Source: DASUPK01 sp963843085 (GTDB lineage: Bacteria; Actinomycetota; Thermoleophilia; Solirubrobacterales; 70-9). Taken from it: a DNA stretch of 64,000 nt. Positions 41,420 through 50,367 of this stretch are shown here, in pieces. Location: assembly GCA_963843085.1 (NCBI GenBank), contig CAWJJG010000011.1, positions 1,116,001 to 1,180,000 on the forward strand, given 5' to 3'. Both the position numbers and the translations under genes were made by a program. Within the stretch, counting starts at the first letter, position 1. Each line of letters opens with the position of its first letter. The notes beneath the pieces are model-generated. The model was not told where the DNA came from, ran no database searches, and saw nothing but the letters and a program-made list of their open reading frames with translations.

Positions 41420-42610
41420 TTGGAGAAGCACGACGCAGTCATCGTCGGGGCGCGCTGCGCCGGGTCAACGCTGGCGACCGCGCTCGTCCAGCGCGACTGG
41501 GATGTCGTGATGGTCGACCGGGACACCTTCCCGAGCACGACCGTCTCGACCCACCTGCTCTATCCGAACACGCTCGCCCGTCTCGATCGGCTGGGCGTGC
41601 TGGACACGCTTCAGTCCCAGCACGAGCTTGCCTTCGCCTCGCACCGCCTCGTGGCCCTGGGGCACCAGGTGGCTGGCCGCTACACCCCGATCGAGGGCTT
41701 CGACCTCGGGCTAGCGCCACGCCGCATCGCGCTCGACAAGGCCGGAGTCGACACGGCTCTCGCCGCCGGCGCGACGGGGATCCTCGGCACGCGCGTGGTC
41801 GACCTGCTCGGCGGAGGCACCGACGAAGACCCGGTGCGGGGAATCAGGCTGGCGGATGGGCGCGAGATCGAGGCGACATGGGTATTCGGCGCCGACGGCC
41901 GGGGCTCGATGGTCGCCGGGAAGCTCGGCCTGGAGAAGGAGCGCACCCAGCGGGGGGAGCTCGCCTTCTCCTACTCCTACTGGAGCGGAATCCCGGTCGA
42001 CGAGCCCGTTTCGACCCTGCAGATCAACCCCGACGAGATGCTCTACCACGGGCCCGTCGAGGACGGGCTCTATCTCGTGATCGCCAACGGCGTCCCGGAT
42101 CTCGCGCAGGGGACGAAACCGGAGAGGGAGCGCAAGTACATGGAGGCGGTCCGCCGGTTCCCCGAGACCCTCGAACCGAAGCTGCTCGATGGCGCCGAGA
42201 TGGTGACCGAGGTGACCGTGGCCCCGGAGTCCCTGATGCGCGGCTTCTACCGGCAGCCGACAGGGCCGGGCTGGGCGCTGGTCGGGGACGCTTGCTACTT
42301 CAAGCACCCGGGCACGGCCCAGGGGATTGGAGACGCCGTGGAGGCCGCGCTGTACGTGGCGGACACTCTCTCTGGCGGCGGCGATCTCGAGGGCTACGAA
42401 GAGTGGCGCGACGCCAAGTCGGCCGAGCACTACGACTGGTCCTTCGCCTGGGGCCGGTTCCCGAACCCGGAGACCGCGGACCCGCTCTTCCGCGGCTGGG
42501 CCTCGGACCCCGACGCCGGGCAGGACCTACGCGACTGCCTCGCCCGGACCGTGGAGCCCTCCCAGCTGATGAGCAAGGAGCGGCTCGAGCGCTGGTTCGC
42601 CCCCGCCTAG
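41420..42610 (+). CDS. FAD-dependent oxidoreductase (geranylgeranyl-reductase-like)
   Basis: 396 residues from TTG. The dinucleotide-binding GxGxxG variant is AVIVGARCAGSTLATAL; VDRDTFPSTTVSTHLLYP and WVFGADGRGSMVA follow; WALVGDACYFKHPGTAQGIGDAVEAALYVADTL is the second FAD motif of the PHBH/geranylgeranyl reductase group. These enzymes reduce isoprenoid chains or hydroxylate aromatic compounds. Substrate unknown. Converges on the aldehyde dehydrogenase gene 13 bases away. Confidence 0.88.
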   Translation: MEKHDAVIVGARCAGSTLATALVQRDWDVVMVDRDTFPSTTVSTHLLYPNTLARLDRLGVLDTLQSQHELAFASHRLVALGHQVAGRYTPIEGFDLGLAPRRIALDKAGVDTALAAGATGILGTRVVDLLGGGTDEDPVRGIRLADGREIEATWVFGADGRGSMVAGKLGLEKERTQRGELAFSYSYWSGIPVDEPVSTLQINPDEMLYHGPVEDGLYLVIANGVPDLAQGTKPERERKYMEAVRRFPETLEPKLLDGAEMVTEVTVAPESLMRGFYRQPTGPGWALVGDACYFKHPGTAQGIGDAVEAALYVADTLSGGGDLEGYEEWRDAKSAEHYDWSFAWGRFPNPETADPLFRGWASDPDAGQDLRDCLARTVEPSQLMSKERLERWFAPA

Positions 42611-42623
42611 CGGCGCCCGGGCG

Positions 42624-44069
42624 TCAGCCCTGGAAGGTGACCAGGCGCTCCTCGGTGAGCTCTCGCACCGCGTAATGGGGGCCCTCGCGGGTGTTGCCCG
42701 AGTCCTTGACGCCGCCGTAGGGCATCTGGTCGGTTCGGAAGGTCGGGACCTCGTTGATCAGGACGCCGCCGAACTCGAGCGTCTGGCCGGCTTTGATGGC
42801 GTTGCCCACGTCCCGGGTGAAGACGCCGGCCTGCAGCCCATAGCGCGAGTCGTTCGCCATCTCCAGGCCCTCCTCGAAGCGCTTGAACGTGTGGATCGTG
42901 GCGACCGGCCCGAAGATCTCGTCCTTCCACGTGTGACACTCGCGGGGGTCGTCCCTGATCACGGTCGGCGCGATGCAGCGGTCCTCGTCGACCAGCTCGC
43001 CACCGGTCAGTATCCGCCCGCCCTTCGACGCCGCCTCGTCGATCCACTCCTTGACGCGGTCCTTGTCGCCAGGGGAGATCACGGGGCCCACGTCGGTGTT
43101 CTCGTCCATCGGATCGCCGACGACCAGCGACTCGACGTTCTTGACGAAACGCTCGGTGAACTGATCGGCGATCGACTCGTGGAGGAGGATCCGCTGAACC
43201 GAGATGCAGCTCTGACCGGCATGGGAGTAGGCGTGGATCTGGGCCTTGTCGGCCGCGGTCTCCCAGTCCCCGTCCTCGTTCACGATCAGCGGCGCATTGG
43301 ACCCCAGTTCGAGATTGACCTTCTTGTGCGGGACCGCGGAGCGGATACCCCAGCCGACCTCGGCGGAGCCGGTGAAGGTGATGGCGTGGGTCCTGGAGCT
43401 TTCGACGATTGCATTGCCGACATCCGAGCCCGAGCCGCAGACGACCTGGAGCCAGTTCTCGGACAGCCCGGCGTCGTAGAGCACCTCCGCCAGCTTGATG
43501 GCTGAGATGGGCGTCTGCCCGGCGGGCTTCAGGACCACCGCGTTGCCCGCGGCGATCGCCGGGCCGAGCTTGTGGGCGACCAGGTTGAGGGGGAAGTTGA
43601 ACGGGCTGATCGCGCCGACCACCCCGTAGGGAACGCGGATCACGATGCCGAGCTTGCCCTCACCGGCCGCGCCGGCGTCCATCGGGATCGTGTGGCCGGT
43701 GAGGCTGCGAGCCTCGACCGCGGCGAATTCGAACGTGCCGACGCAGCGCTGCGCCTCCACCCGGGCGGTCTTGACGGGCTTGCCGGCCTCGGCGGCGATC
43801 GTCATCGCGAGATCGTCCTCGCGCTCGGCGACCAGCTCCGCGGCCCGGTCGAGGACCGCCGCTCGCTTGTGCGCGGGGAATTCGTCCGCGAGAAACGCCT
43901 CGGCGGCCTCATCGGTCGCCTGGTCGACGAGGGCGGCATCCCCCTTCGGCACCCGGCCGATGACGGTTCCGTCATACGGGGACTTCACCTCGGACCACTC
44001 GCCGGTCTCGATCCACTCGCCGGCGACGTAGAGCTTGTGGTCTGTGGCCTGAATCGTCTCGGTCGCCAT
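42624..44069 (-). CDS. NAD(P)-dependent aldehyde dehydrogenase
   Basis: 481 residues. Catalytic Cys and Glu are in AGQSCISVQRI and VNLELGSNAPLIV; the NAD-binding FTGSAEVGWGI and ISPFNFPLNLVAHKLGPA, and EIFGPVATIHTF, are as in the family. The layout resembles non-phosphorylating glyceraldehyde-3-phosphate or lactaldehyde dehydrogenases (note SNAPLIV instead of GKSP), so the substrate may be a small phospho- or hydroxyaldehyde. AAGGAGAGG lies just before the ATG. Divergent from the SpoIID pair. Confidence 0.93.
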   Translation of the reverse strand: MATETIQATDHKLYVAGEWIETGEWSEVKSPYDGTVIGRVPKGDAALVDQATDEAAEAFLADEFPAHKRAAVLDRAAELVAEREDDLAMTIAAEAGKPVKTARVEAQRCVGTFEFAAVEARSLTGHTIPMDAGAAGEGKLGIVIRVPYGVVGAISPFNFPLNLVAHKLGPAIAAGNAVVLKPAGQTPISAIKLAEVLYDAGLSENWLQVVCGSGSDVGNAIVESSRTHAITFTGSAEVGWGIRSAVPHKKVNLELGSNAPLIVNEDGDWETAADKAQIHAYSHAGQSCISVQRILLHESIADQFTERFVKNVESLVVGDPMDENTDVGPVISPGDKDRVKEWIDEAASKGGRILTGGELVDEDRCIAPTVIRDDPRECHTWKDEIFGPVATIHTFKRFEEGLEMANDSRYGLQAGVFTRDVGNAIKAGQTLEFGGVLINEVPTFRTDQMPYGGVKDSGNTREGPHYAVRELTEERLVTFQG

Positions 44070-44217
44070 TGTCCTCTCCTTGGAACGGGTCTCTCTCCTC
44101 GGCTACCCACAAGCTAGCTCACGCACTCGGGCCGCCCGAGCGCCGTTCTGGCCACAGTGGGCGGGAGATCCGCTCCAAACCGCAACTTCCCGCCGCGCTA
44201 CCCGTTATTCAGAGGCG

Positions 44218-45333
44218 ATGCCCCGGGGGACCCGACTCCTGCTCTGCGCGCTTGCCTGCCTCCTCGCCCTGCCCGCGATGGCTTCGGCCAAGGTCTGGGT
44301 CGTCAAGGGCGCGGGCTTCGGGCACGGGGTCGGCATGAGCCAGTACGGCGCCTACGGCTATGCCAAGCACGGGTTCAGCTACGACCAGATCCTGACCCAC
44401 TACTACACGGGCACCAACATCGGGTCGACGGCTGACCGGTCCGTGCGGGTCCTCCTGCGCGACTCCGTCGGCAGCGTCGCGTTCCACGGCGCGAACTCCG
44501 CCTGCGGCGTCGCCATCAACCCCCGCAAGGCTTACGTGGCGAAGCGGAAGGGCGCCGGCGTGGTGGTGCGCTTGAAGAAGAAGGGAAGGCGGATCGCGAA
44601 ATGCGCGGTCATGACGACGACCGGCGCGCCGGTCGTCGCGGTGGCGGGCAAGGGCACCTACCGCGGCTCGCTCGAGGTCCGGCGCTCATCGAGCGGGCTC
44701 GACGCGATCAACGTGCTCGACGTCGAGGACTACGTGCGGGGCGTCGTCTCGAGGGAGTCACCGTCGTCGTGGCCGATCGAGGCGCTCAAGGCCCAGGCGG
44801 TCGCCGCGCGCTCGTACGTGCTCTCCACCGCATCCCACGGCGGGGCGTTCGACGTCTTCGATGACACCCGAAGTCAGGCCTACGGCGGGGTCGCCGCGGA
44901 GACGGCAAGGACCGACAAGGCCGTCGCCGCCACGCACCTGCAGGTCGTCCTCTACAAGGGCAAGGTCGCCCAGACCTTCTTCTTCTCGACCTCCGGCGGC
45001 CACACGGAGAACAACGAGTTCTCCTCCCTGGGATTCGGGCAGCCGGCCGTGCCGTACCTGCGAGGCGTCGACGACCCCTACGAGGCGGACGCAGGATCGC
45101 CGTACGAGCACTGGAAGCGGAAGTACTCGGTCGGGCGGATCAGCGGCGCGCTCCACGGCATCGGGCTGCGCGGCAAGCTGCGCAACATCGTGGTGACCCA
45201 GCGCGGCGCGTCGCCTCGCGTCGTGCACGCGAGCCTGGTCGGGAGCGGCGGGACCACGACGGTCAACGGCCCGCAGCTGGCGAGCGCGCTCGGGCTGCCC
45301 GACACCTGGGCGTTCTTCAAGAAGAAGAAGTAG
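44218..45333 (+). CDS. SpoIID/LytB-domain secreted protein, paralog 1
   Basis: 371 residues from ATG 44218, which starts a signal peptide (RLLLCALACLLALPAMASA). The mature protein has the SpoIID/LytB hallmarks: GFGHGVGMSQYGAYGYAKHG, YTGTNIGSTADRSVRVLLRD, VEDYVRGVVSRESPSSWP, EALKAQAVAARSYVLS, DDTRSQAYGG and FFFSTSGGHTENNEF. In Bacillus, SpoIID is a lytic transglycosylase cutting peptidoglycan during engulfment. It is followed by a closely related gene, so this is a tandem duplication. Ends in a basic tail (WAFFKKKK). Confidence 0.92.
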   Translation: MPRGTRLLLCALACLLALPAMASAKVWVVKGAGFGHGVGMSQYGAYGYAKHGFSYDQILTHYYTGTNIGSTADRSVRVLLRDSVGSVAFHGANSACGVAINPRKAYVAKRKGAGVVVRLKKKGRRIAKCAVMTTTGAPVVAVAGKGTYRGSLEVRRSSSGLDAINVLDVEDYVRGVVSRESPSSWPIEALKAQAVAARSYVLSTASHGGAFDVFDDTRSQAYGGVAAETARTDKAVAATHLQVVLYKGKVAQTFFFSTSGGHTENNEFSSLGFGQPAVPYLRGVDDPYEADAGSPYEHWKRKYSVGRISGALHGIGLRGKLRNIVVTQRGASPRVVHASLVGSGGTTTVNGPQLASALGLPDTWAFFKKKK

Positions 45334-45336
45334 CGG

Positions 45337-45352
45337 CGTCAGCTTTCTGACG
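45337..45352 (+). terminator. Small hairpin between the two SpoIID genes
   Basis: CGTCAG, CTTT, CTGACG immediately after the stop of paralog 1. Six-bp stem, no U-tract. It may weaken read-through into paralog 2. Confidence 0.35.
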
Positions 45353-45403
45353 TAGTCGCCGGGCGGGTCGAAACCGACGACGCAGCGGCTGGTTGAAGCC
45401 GAT

Positions 45404-46525
45404 GTGACGCTTCTCCGCAGGACCGGCATCCGCCTCTCCATGGCCGCGGCGACGGCTGCCCTGGCTCTCGCTCTCAGCGCCGCCGGAGCGCCAGGGAAGA
45501 CGATCTGGGTGGTCAAGGGCCACGGCTTCGGGCACGGGGTCGGGATGAGCCAGTGGGGCGCCTACGGGTTCGCCCGCCACGGCTACGACTACCGGCAGAT
45601 ACTCGGGCACTACTACTCGGGCACCACGATCGGCACCACGGTCGACCGCACCGTGCGGGTGCTGCTGCGCTCCGGGGTCTCGAGCGTCCGCTTCCGCGCA
45701 GCCTCGGCCTGCGGCCGATCCCTGTCGCCGGGAGCCGTCTACACGGCGCGACGGAGCGGCGGTGGGGTTCTGCTTCTCCATGGCCGGCGAACGCTCGCCG
45801 GCTGCGGCTCGGTGCTGCGGACCGAAGGCCGTACCGCCTCGGTGGTCGGCAAGGGCCCTTACAGGGGCGCGCTCGAGATCCGGAGCTACGGGGGAGGGCT
45901 CGCGGCCGTCAATGCCGTGCCCCTTGAGAGCTATGTGCGCGGGGTGATCGCGAAGGAGTCGCCGTCGTCATGGCCGATCGAGGCGCTCGAGGCTCAGGCC
46001 GTGGCGGCCCGCTCGTACGGAATCGCGACAGCGCACGGCGGCCTCTTCGACCAGTACGACGACACCCGCAGCCAGGTCTACGGCGGCATGCGGGCGCAGA
46101 CCGTTCGGACGAATGCGGCGGCGCAGGCGACGAACGGAGAGGTGGTGCTCTATCGGGGGCGGGTCGCCCAGACCTACTTCTTCTCCACCTCGGGTGGCCA
46201 CACCGAGAACAACGAGTTCTCAACGCTCGGATTCCGCGGAATGCCGATCCCGTATCTGCGCGGAGTCTCGGATCCCTTCGACTCCTACTCCCCGTACCAC
46301 CGCTGGAAGCGCAAGTTCTCGGCCGGCTCGATACAGCGCCGACTGCGCGGCCTCGTGCGTGGGAGGCTCCGCAAGATCAGGGTGATCCGCACCGGCGCCT
46401 CACCGCGCATCGTGAAGGCGAAGCTGGTGGGCAGCCGCGGGCGGCGCCGGGTGAGCGGCCCCAAGCTGGCGAGGCGACTCGCGCTGCCGGACACCTGGGC
46501 CCGCTTCAAGCGGAAGCGGAGGTAG
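45404..46525 (+). CDS. SpoIID/LytB-domain secreted protein, paralog 2
   Basis: 373 residues from GTG. A signal peptide (LSMAAATAALALALSAAGAP) is followed by the same blocks as in paralog 1 in the same order: GFGHGVGMSQWGAYGFARHG, SGTTIGTTVDRTVRVLLRSG, PLESYVRGVIAKESPSSWPIEALEAQAVAARSY, YDDTRSQVYGGM, YFFSTSGGHTENNEF and a basic C-terminus (WARFKRKRR). Long stretches are nearly identical, including IRGLPDTW-like endings, so the duplication is fairly recent or under strong constraint. Expected to act on cell-wall peptidoglycan outside the membrane. Confidence 0.92.
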   Translation: MTLLRRTGIRLSMAAATAALALALSAAGAPGKTIWVVKGHGFGHGVGMSQWGAYGFARHGYDYRQILGHYYSGTTIGTTVDRTVRVLLRSGVSSVRFRAASACGRSLSPGAVYTARRSGGGVLLLHGRRTLAGCGSVLRTEGRTASVVGKGPYRGALEIRSYGGGLAAVNAVPLESYVRGVIAKESPSSWPIEALEAQAVAARSYGIATAHGGLFDQYDDTRSQVYGGMRAQTVRTNAAAQATNGEVVLYRGRVAQTYFFSTSGGHTENNEFSTLGFRGMPIPYLRGVSDPFDSYSPYHRWKRKFSAGSIQRRLRGLVRGRLRKIRVIRTGASPRIVKAKLVGSRGRRRVSGPKLARRLALPDTWARFKRKRR

Positions 46526-46561
46526 TTTCGAAGGGAGCGAGACGATGCATAAGGTGAGGGC

Positions 46562-47356
46562 GTGCCCACTCGACCCTCAACCGCCTCCCGGACGCTCAGC
46601 CTGGCCGGAGTCGAGGTCGCCCGCGTCGGCCTCGGGGCCAACCGGCTCACCTCGACGCCCGAGAACCACTCCTTCCTGCGCGAGGCCGTCGACGCCGGGC
46701 TCGGGCTGATCGACACCGCCCACGTCTACACCGGCGGCGACAGCGAGCGGGCTGTCGGCGAGGCGTTCTCGCCGAAGCCGGAGCAGGTCGTCGTCGCCAC
46801 GAAGGGCGGCTACGGGGGAGGAGCCACCACCGATGAGCTGCGTGCGCAGATCGAGCAGAGCCTCGAGAGCCTGCAGATCGAGACGATCGATCTCTACTAC
46901 CTGCACCGCATCGACCCGGAGACGCCCCTGGCCGACAGCCTCGGCACGATCGCCGAGTATCGCGACGCGGGGAAGATCGGGGAGATCGGAGTCTCGGCCG
47001 TCACCGTCGAGCAGATCGAGGACGCCAGGGAGATCGTCCCGATCACCGCGGTGCAGAACCACTACAACGTCGGCGAGCGCGGTCACGACGACGTCGTCGA
47101 CTACTGCACCGAGAACGAGATCGTCTTCGTCCCGTACTACCCCGTGAAGGGAGACGCGCCCCCCGGCCTCGCGGAGATCGCGCAGAGCCACAACGCTTCA
47201 CCGGAACAGATCGCGCTGGCGTGGCTGCTGCACCGCTCGCCGATGATGCTGCCGATCCCCGGCACGCTCTCGATCGAGCACCTGCGCGAGAACCTCGCCG
47301 CGCTCGACATCGAGCTCTCGGACGGCGAGTACGAGGCCATCTCCCGGGGCGCCTAG
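46562..47356 (+). CDS. Aldo/keto reductase
   Basis: 264 residues from GTG. Catalytic tetrad residues are visible: Asp in GLIDTAHVY (with Tyr), Lys in VVATKGGY, His in DLYYLHRIDPE. Nucleotide-binding ending ASPEQIALAWLLHRSPMMLPIPGTLSIEHLREN. These enzymes reduce aldehydes or ketones with NADPH. The protein is shorter than the typical AKR (about 320), being the compact bacterial form. Overlaps by four bases the convergent AttH-like gene. Confidence 0.93.
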   Translation: MPTRPSTASRTLSLAGVEVARVGLGANRLTSTPENHSFLREAVDAGLGLIDTAHVYTGGDSERAVGEAFSPKPEQVVVATKGGYGGGATTDELRAQIEQSLESLQIETIDLYYLHRIDPETPLADSLGTIAEYRDAGKIGEIGVSAVTVEQIEDAREIVPITAVQNHYNVGERGHDDVVDYCTENEIVFVPYYPVKGDAPPGLAEIAQSHNASPEQIALAWLLHRSPMMLPIPGTLSIEHLRENLAALDIELSDGEYEAISRGA

Positions 47357-48345
47357 CCGTCGGGGTAGGGCTGCAAGGGGATGCCGTGATCGGTGTCCCG
47401 CGTGCCGAACTCGTAGGCGGCGGCGCCCCTGACGGTCAGGCGCTCGGCGGGTCCGCCATCGATCTCGACGTCGAGCTCCAGGTCGGAGATCGAGCAGTTG
47501 AGCGTGTTGTGCTCGGGCCCGACCGGATCGGCGTAGATCCAGGCGACGAAGTCCTTGGCGGCCGCGCGGACATCGCCGGCCACCCTGATCCTCTTTCCCC
47601 TGAGCTCGAAGCGCGCGCCCGTGGGAGACTCCTCGACCTCGGTGCTGCGGACCTGCCCGAAGCCGCCGAGCCGGTGCGGCTCGCCGTCGAGCATCAGCAT
47701 CGCGTTGCCGACCCAAGGAGTCGTCCGCCCCGCCACCTTGATCCGGCCGACCGCCATGTCGAAATAGTCCTCCGGCGAGCGCCCCTCGAAGCCCGACCCC
47801 TGGATCCAGACCCAGCGCTCGGCATGCTCGGCGCCCCAGTTGTGGCCGATCATCCCGCGCCAGTCAGAGACGTCGATCCGCTCACCGCCCACCTCGAGCT
47901 CGCCGTTGAAGACGGCATCCGGGTAGGGGCTCAGGAACTTGGTCTTGGGCAGCTTCGAGCGGTAGAGGAACTCGCGAGGCAGGTGGTGGAAGGGCTCGTG
48001 AGAGTCGGCGAAGCGCAGGTCCCACTTCGCCGCCATCACGTCGGTCTCGACGCGCCCGACCGCGCGGCCGTCGGTGACCGACGCATCGGCGACGCGGATG
48101 TACGTGTCGGGCGAGTCGCTCAGCTCGTCCGCGCCGAACTGGCGCTTCGTCGCCCTGGGGCCGGCGGCGGAGGAGTCGAAGAGAACGAACCAGATCGCGC
48201 AGGTCGCTGCCTCCCCCGGCCGCTTGTGAACGGTGTGGCGGATCCAGGCTCCACGGCCGCCGCCAGGCTGGATGAGCTTCAGGTAGAAGCTCTCGTAGTG
48301 CCCTGCCTTGGCCGGGACATCGGGGAAGCGAGCCTTCGTTCTCAC
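47353..48345 (-). CDS. Lipocalin-like protein of the AttH/CrtC/tocopherol-cyclase type
   Basis: 330 residues from GTG 48345. HYESFYLKLIQPGGGRGAWIRHTVHKRPG at the start and DWRGMIGHNWGAEHAERWVWIQGSGF in the middle (GHNWG motif) are characteristic of the two-barrel lipocalin-like family that includes AttH and hydroxyneurosporene synthase CrtC. Enzymatic activity cannot be deduced. Third gene of a minus-strand unit after the nucleoside phosphorylase and deaminase; no obvious metabolic link. Confidence 0.75.
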   Translation of the reverse strand: MRTKARFPDVPAKAGHYESFYLKLIQPGGGRGAWIRHTVHKRPGEAATCAIWFVLFDSSAAGPRATKRQFGADELSDSPDTYIRVADASVTDGRAVGRVETDVMAAKWDLRFADSHEPFHHLPREFLYRSKLPKTKFLSPYPDAVFNGELEVGGERIDVSDWRGMIGHNWGAEHAERWVWIQGSGFEGRSPEDYFDMAVGRIKVAGRTTPWVGNAMLMLDGEPHRLGGFGQVRSTEVEESPTGARFELRGKRIRVAGDVRAAAKDFVAWIYADPVGPEHNTLNCSISDLELDVEIDGGPAERLTVRGAAAYEFGTRDTDHGIPLQPYPDG

Positions 48346-48355
48346 GCCGGGGACG

Positions 48356-49606
48356 CTATCGGCCGGTGAGCCTTCGGGCCCGGGAGCGGACCTCTGCCAC
48401 GGCCTCATCCGCCTCTGGAACCCGTCGTTGGCGCATCAGGACCTCTCCGGCGACCACCGTGGTGTCGACGACGGATCCAGCGGCCGCGTAGACGAGGTCG
48501 GCGTCCAGATCGCCCGCCGAGAGCTCCGGATCGGAGGCCCGGAGCAGCAGGAAGTCGGCCGGCGCACCCGCCTCCAGCGGAGTGCCGCCCAGCACCGGCG
48601 AGCGCAGCCCGCGGGCGATCGCGAGCGCCTCGGTCGCTGGCAGCGTCGATGGATCGCCACTGGCGTGCTTCTGGCTGAGCGCGAACAGCTTCACCTCCTC
48701 GAAGGAGTCGAGGTTGGAATTCGAGGAGACGCCATCCGTCCCGAGGCCGAGCGCCACGCCCGCCGTCGCCGCCCGCGGATAGGGCAGCACCCCGCCGACC
48801 ACGAGCTTCATGTTCGCCGCCGGGTTCGCGACCACCGTTGCCCCGCGCTCGGCGATCAGCTCCAGCTCCTCGTCGTCGAGCCAGACGCCGTGGGCGAGCA
48901 CGGTCCGCTCGCCGAGGAAGCCGAGCTCGTCCAGGTAGGCGGCGGGCCGCTTGCCATGCACCTCGAGGCAGTCCGCCACCTCCTGCTCGGTCTCGGAGAG
49001 GTGGATGTGGAGCGGGAGCTCGCGCTCGGCAGCGAGCTCCGCGATCCAGCGCAGGGTCTCCGCGCTGACCGTGTAGATCGCGTGCGGGCCGAGGCTCGGT
49101 TGAACGAGCGCTCCGGCCTCGCCGAGGCGATCCAGGACATCGAGCACCTCCGGCCGCAGAGCCTCGCCCTTCGCCGGGTCGAGCTGATCGATGATCACGC
49201 TGCTGGCCACGGCGCGAACACCGGCCTCGCGGACCGCTGCCGCGACCTCGGTGCCGTGCCAGTACATGTCGACGAACTTCGTCGTCCCCGCGCGGATCAT
49301 CTCGGCGCAGGCGAGCCGCGTCCCCCAGTAGACGTCCTCGGGCTCGAGCTTCGCCTCGGCCGGCCAGATCCTCGTCTTCAGCCACTCCATCAGCGGCATG
49401 TCGTCGCCGAAGCCGCGGAACAGGGTCATTGCGGCGTGGGTGTGCCCGTTCACCATCGGCGGGCAGAGAAGGAGCCCCGCCGCATCGATCACCTCATCGC
49501 CGGGACTGGCCTCGACGTCTGCCCCGAGCTCGGCGATCAACCCATCTTCGGCGCGGAGCCCGACGATCTCGCCGTCCAGCGTCCCGCCGGTGACGGCGAG
49601 GCTCAA
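48356..49606 (-). CDS. 5'-methylthioadenosine/S-adenosylhomocysteine deaminase-type amidohydrolase
   Basis: 416 residues from TTG, whose codon overlaps the stop of the upstream phosphorylase gene (TTGA). Metal-binding residues occur in NGHTHAAMTLFRG, LPLHIHLSETEQEV, LAHGVWLDD and LGLGTDGVSSNSNLD, as in the MtaD/TrzN branch of amidohydrolases. Next to a nucleoside phosphorylase of the MTAP family it most plausibly deaminates methylthioadenosine to methylthioinosine. The exact nucleoside is inferred from neighbourhood. Confidence 0.9.
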   Translation of the reverse strand: MSLAVTGGTLDGEIVGLRAEDGLIAELGADVEASPGDEVIDAAGLLLCPPMVNGHTHAAMTLFRGFGDDMPLMEWLKTRIWPAEAKLEPEDVYWGTRLACAEMIRAGTTKFVDMYWHGTEVAAAVREAGVRAVASSVIIDQLDPAKGEALRPEVLDVLDRLGEAGALVQPSLGPHAIYTVSAETLRWIAELAAERELPLHIHLSETEQEVADCLEVHGKRPAAYLDELGFLGERTVLAHGVWLDDEELELIAERGATVVANPAANMKLVVGGVLPYPRAATAGVALGLGTDGVSSNSNLDSFEEVKLFALSQKHASGDPSTLPATEALAIARGLRSPVLGGTPLEAGAPADFLLLRASDPELSAGDLDADLVYAAAGSVVDTTVVAGEVLMRQRRVPEADEAVAEVRSRARRLTGR

Positions 49607-50349
49607 CTGCCCGGCAGGCCCTTGGCGAGCGCCGGCAGGACGAATTCCAGGTCCGCCGCGAGCGTCCTGGCGGTCCGATCGCGGCCGCGTCGGTACTCGT
49701 CCACGGTGAGGGCCTTGTCCTCGATCCCGTTCGCCAGGTTGTCGACGGTGCAGACCACCGCGTAGGCCAGCGCCGCCTCGCCGGCGAGGATCGCCTCCGC
49801 CGCGACGGTCATCCCGACCATGTCGGCCACCTCGGCCAGCGCGCGCACCTCGGCGGGCGTCTCAAAACGCGGCCCAATCGTCTGCGCGTAGGTGCCGCCC
49901 ACCTCCAGGTCGGTGTCGGTGAGAGAGGCCCAAGCGCTGATCACGACGTCGCGCCAGTCCCGATCGAAACCCGGCACCGAGTGACCCCGTGGGTCGCGGT
50001 AGAAGCTCGGGGCGATCTCCGGGGCGTAGAAGTCCTCGGGGCAGCTCAGCATCCCGACCTTCAGGTCCTTGTCGAGGCTGCCCACGGACGCAAGCGCCAG
50101 CACCCGGTTGCAGCCGAGCTCGCAGGCGGCGCGGATGTTGGCCCGGTGGTCGACCAGGTGGGCGGGAATCGAGCGGTCGAAGCCGTGCCGTGGGATGCCG
50201 ACGATGTCCCCGCCGTCCGTCGCCTCCACCGGCAACGCACCGCCGACGTTGAGCTCGATGCGCTCGCCGTCGATCGGATCGGCGCCCTCGGGGAGGCTGT
50301 TGCCGTGGATGACGCAGAGCCGTTCCCCCGTCGGACGCGGTGCGGTCAT
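49603..50349 (-). CDS. Nucleoside phosphorylase of the MTAP/MTIP type
   Basis: 248 residues from ATG 50349. Motifs: VGIPRHGFDRSIPAHLVDHRANIRAACELGCNRVLALASVGSL, phosphate-site Arg/His in RHG, and TYAQTIGPRFETPAEVRALAEVADMVGMT, the purine/MTA phosphorylase signature. It cleaves methylthio-adenosine or -inosine to base plus methylthioribose-1-phosphate. The coupled downstream deaminase suggests methylthioinosine as actual substrate, as in the Pseudomonas aeruginosa route. The first gene of the minus-strand unit. Confidence 0.92.
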   Translation of the reverse strand: MTAPRPTGERLCVIHGNSLPEGADPIDGERIELNVGGALPVEATDGGDIVGIPRHGFDRSIPAHLVDHRANIRAACELGCNRVLALASVGSLDKDLKVGMLSCPEDFYAPEIAPSFYRDPRGHSVPGFDRDWRDVVISAWASLTDTDLEVGGTYAQTIGPRFETPAEVRALAEVADMVGMTVAAEAILAGEAALAYAVVCTVDNLANGIEDKALTVDEYRRGRDRTARTLAADLEFVLPALAKGLPGS

Positions 50350-50367
50350 GCAGGCACTGTAGTCGCG

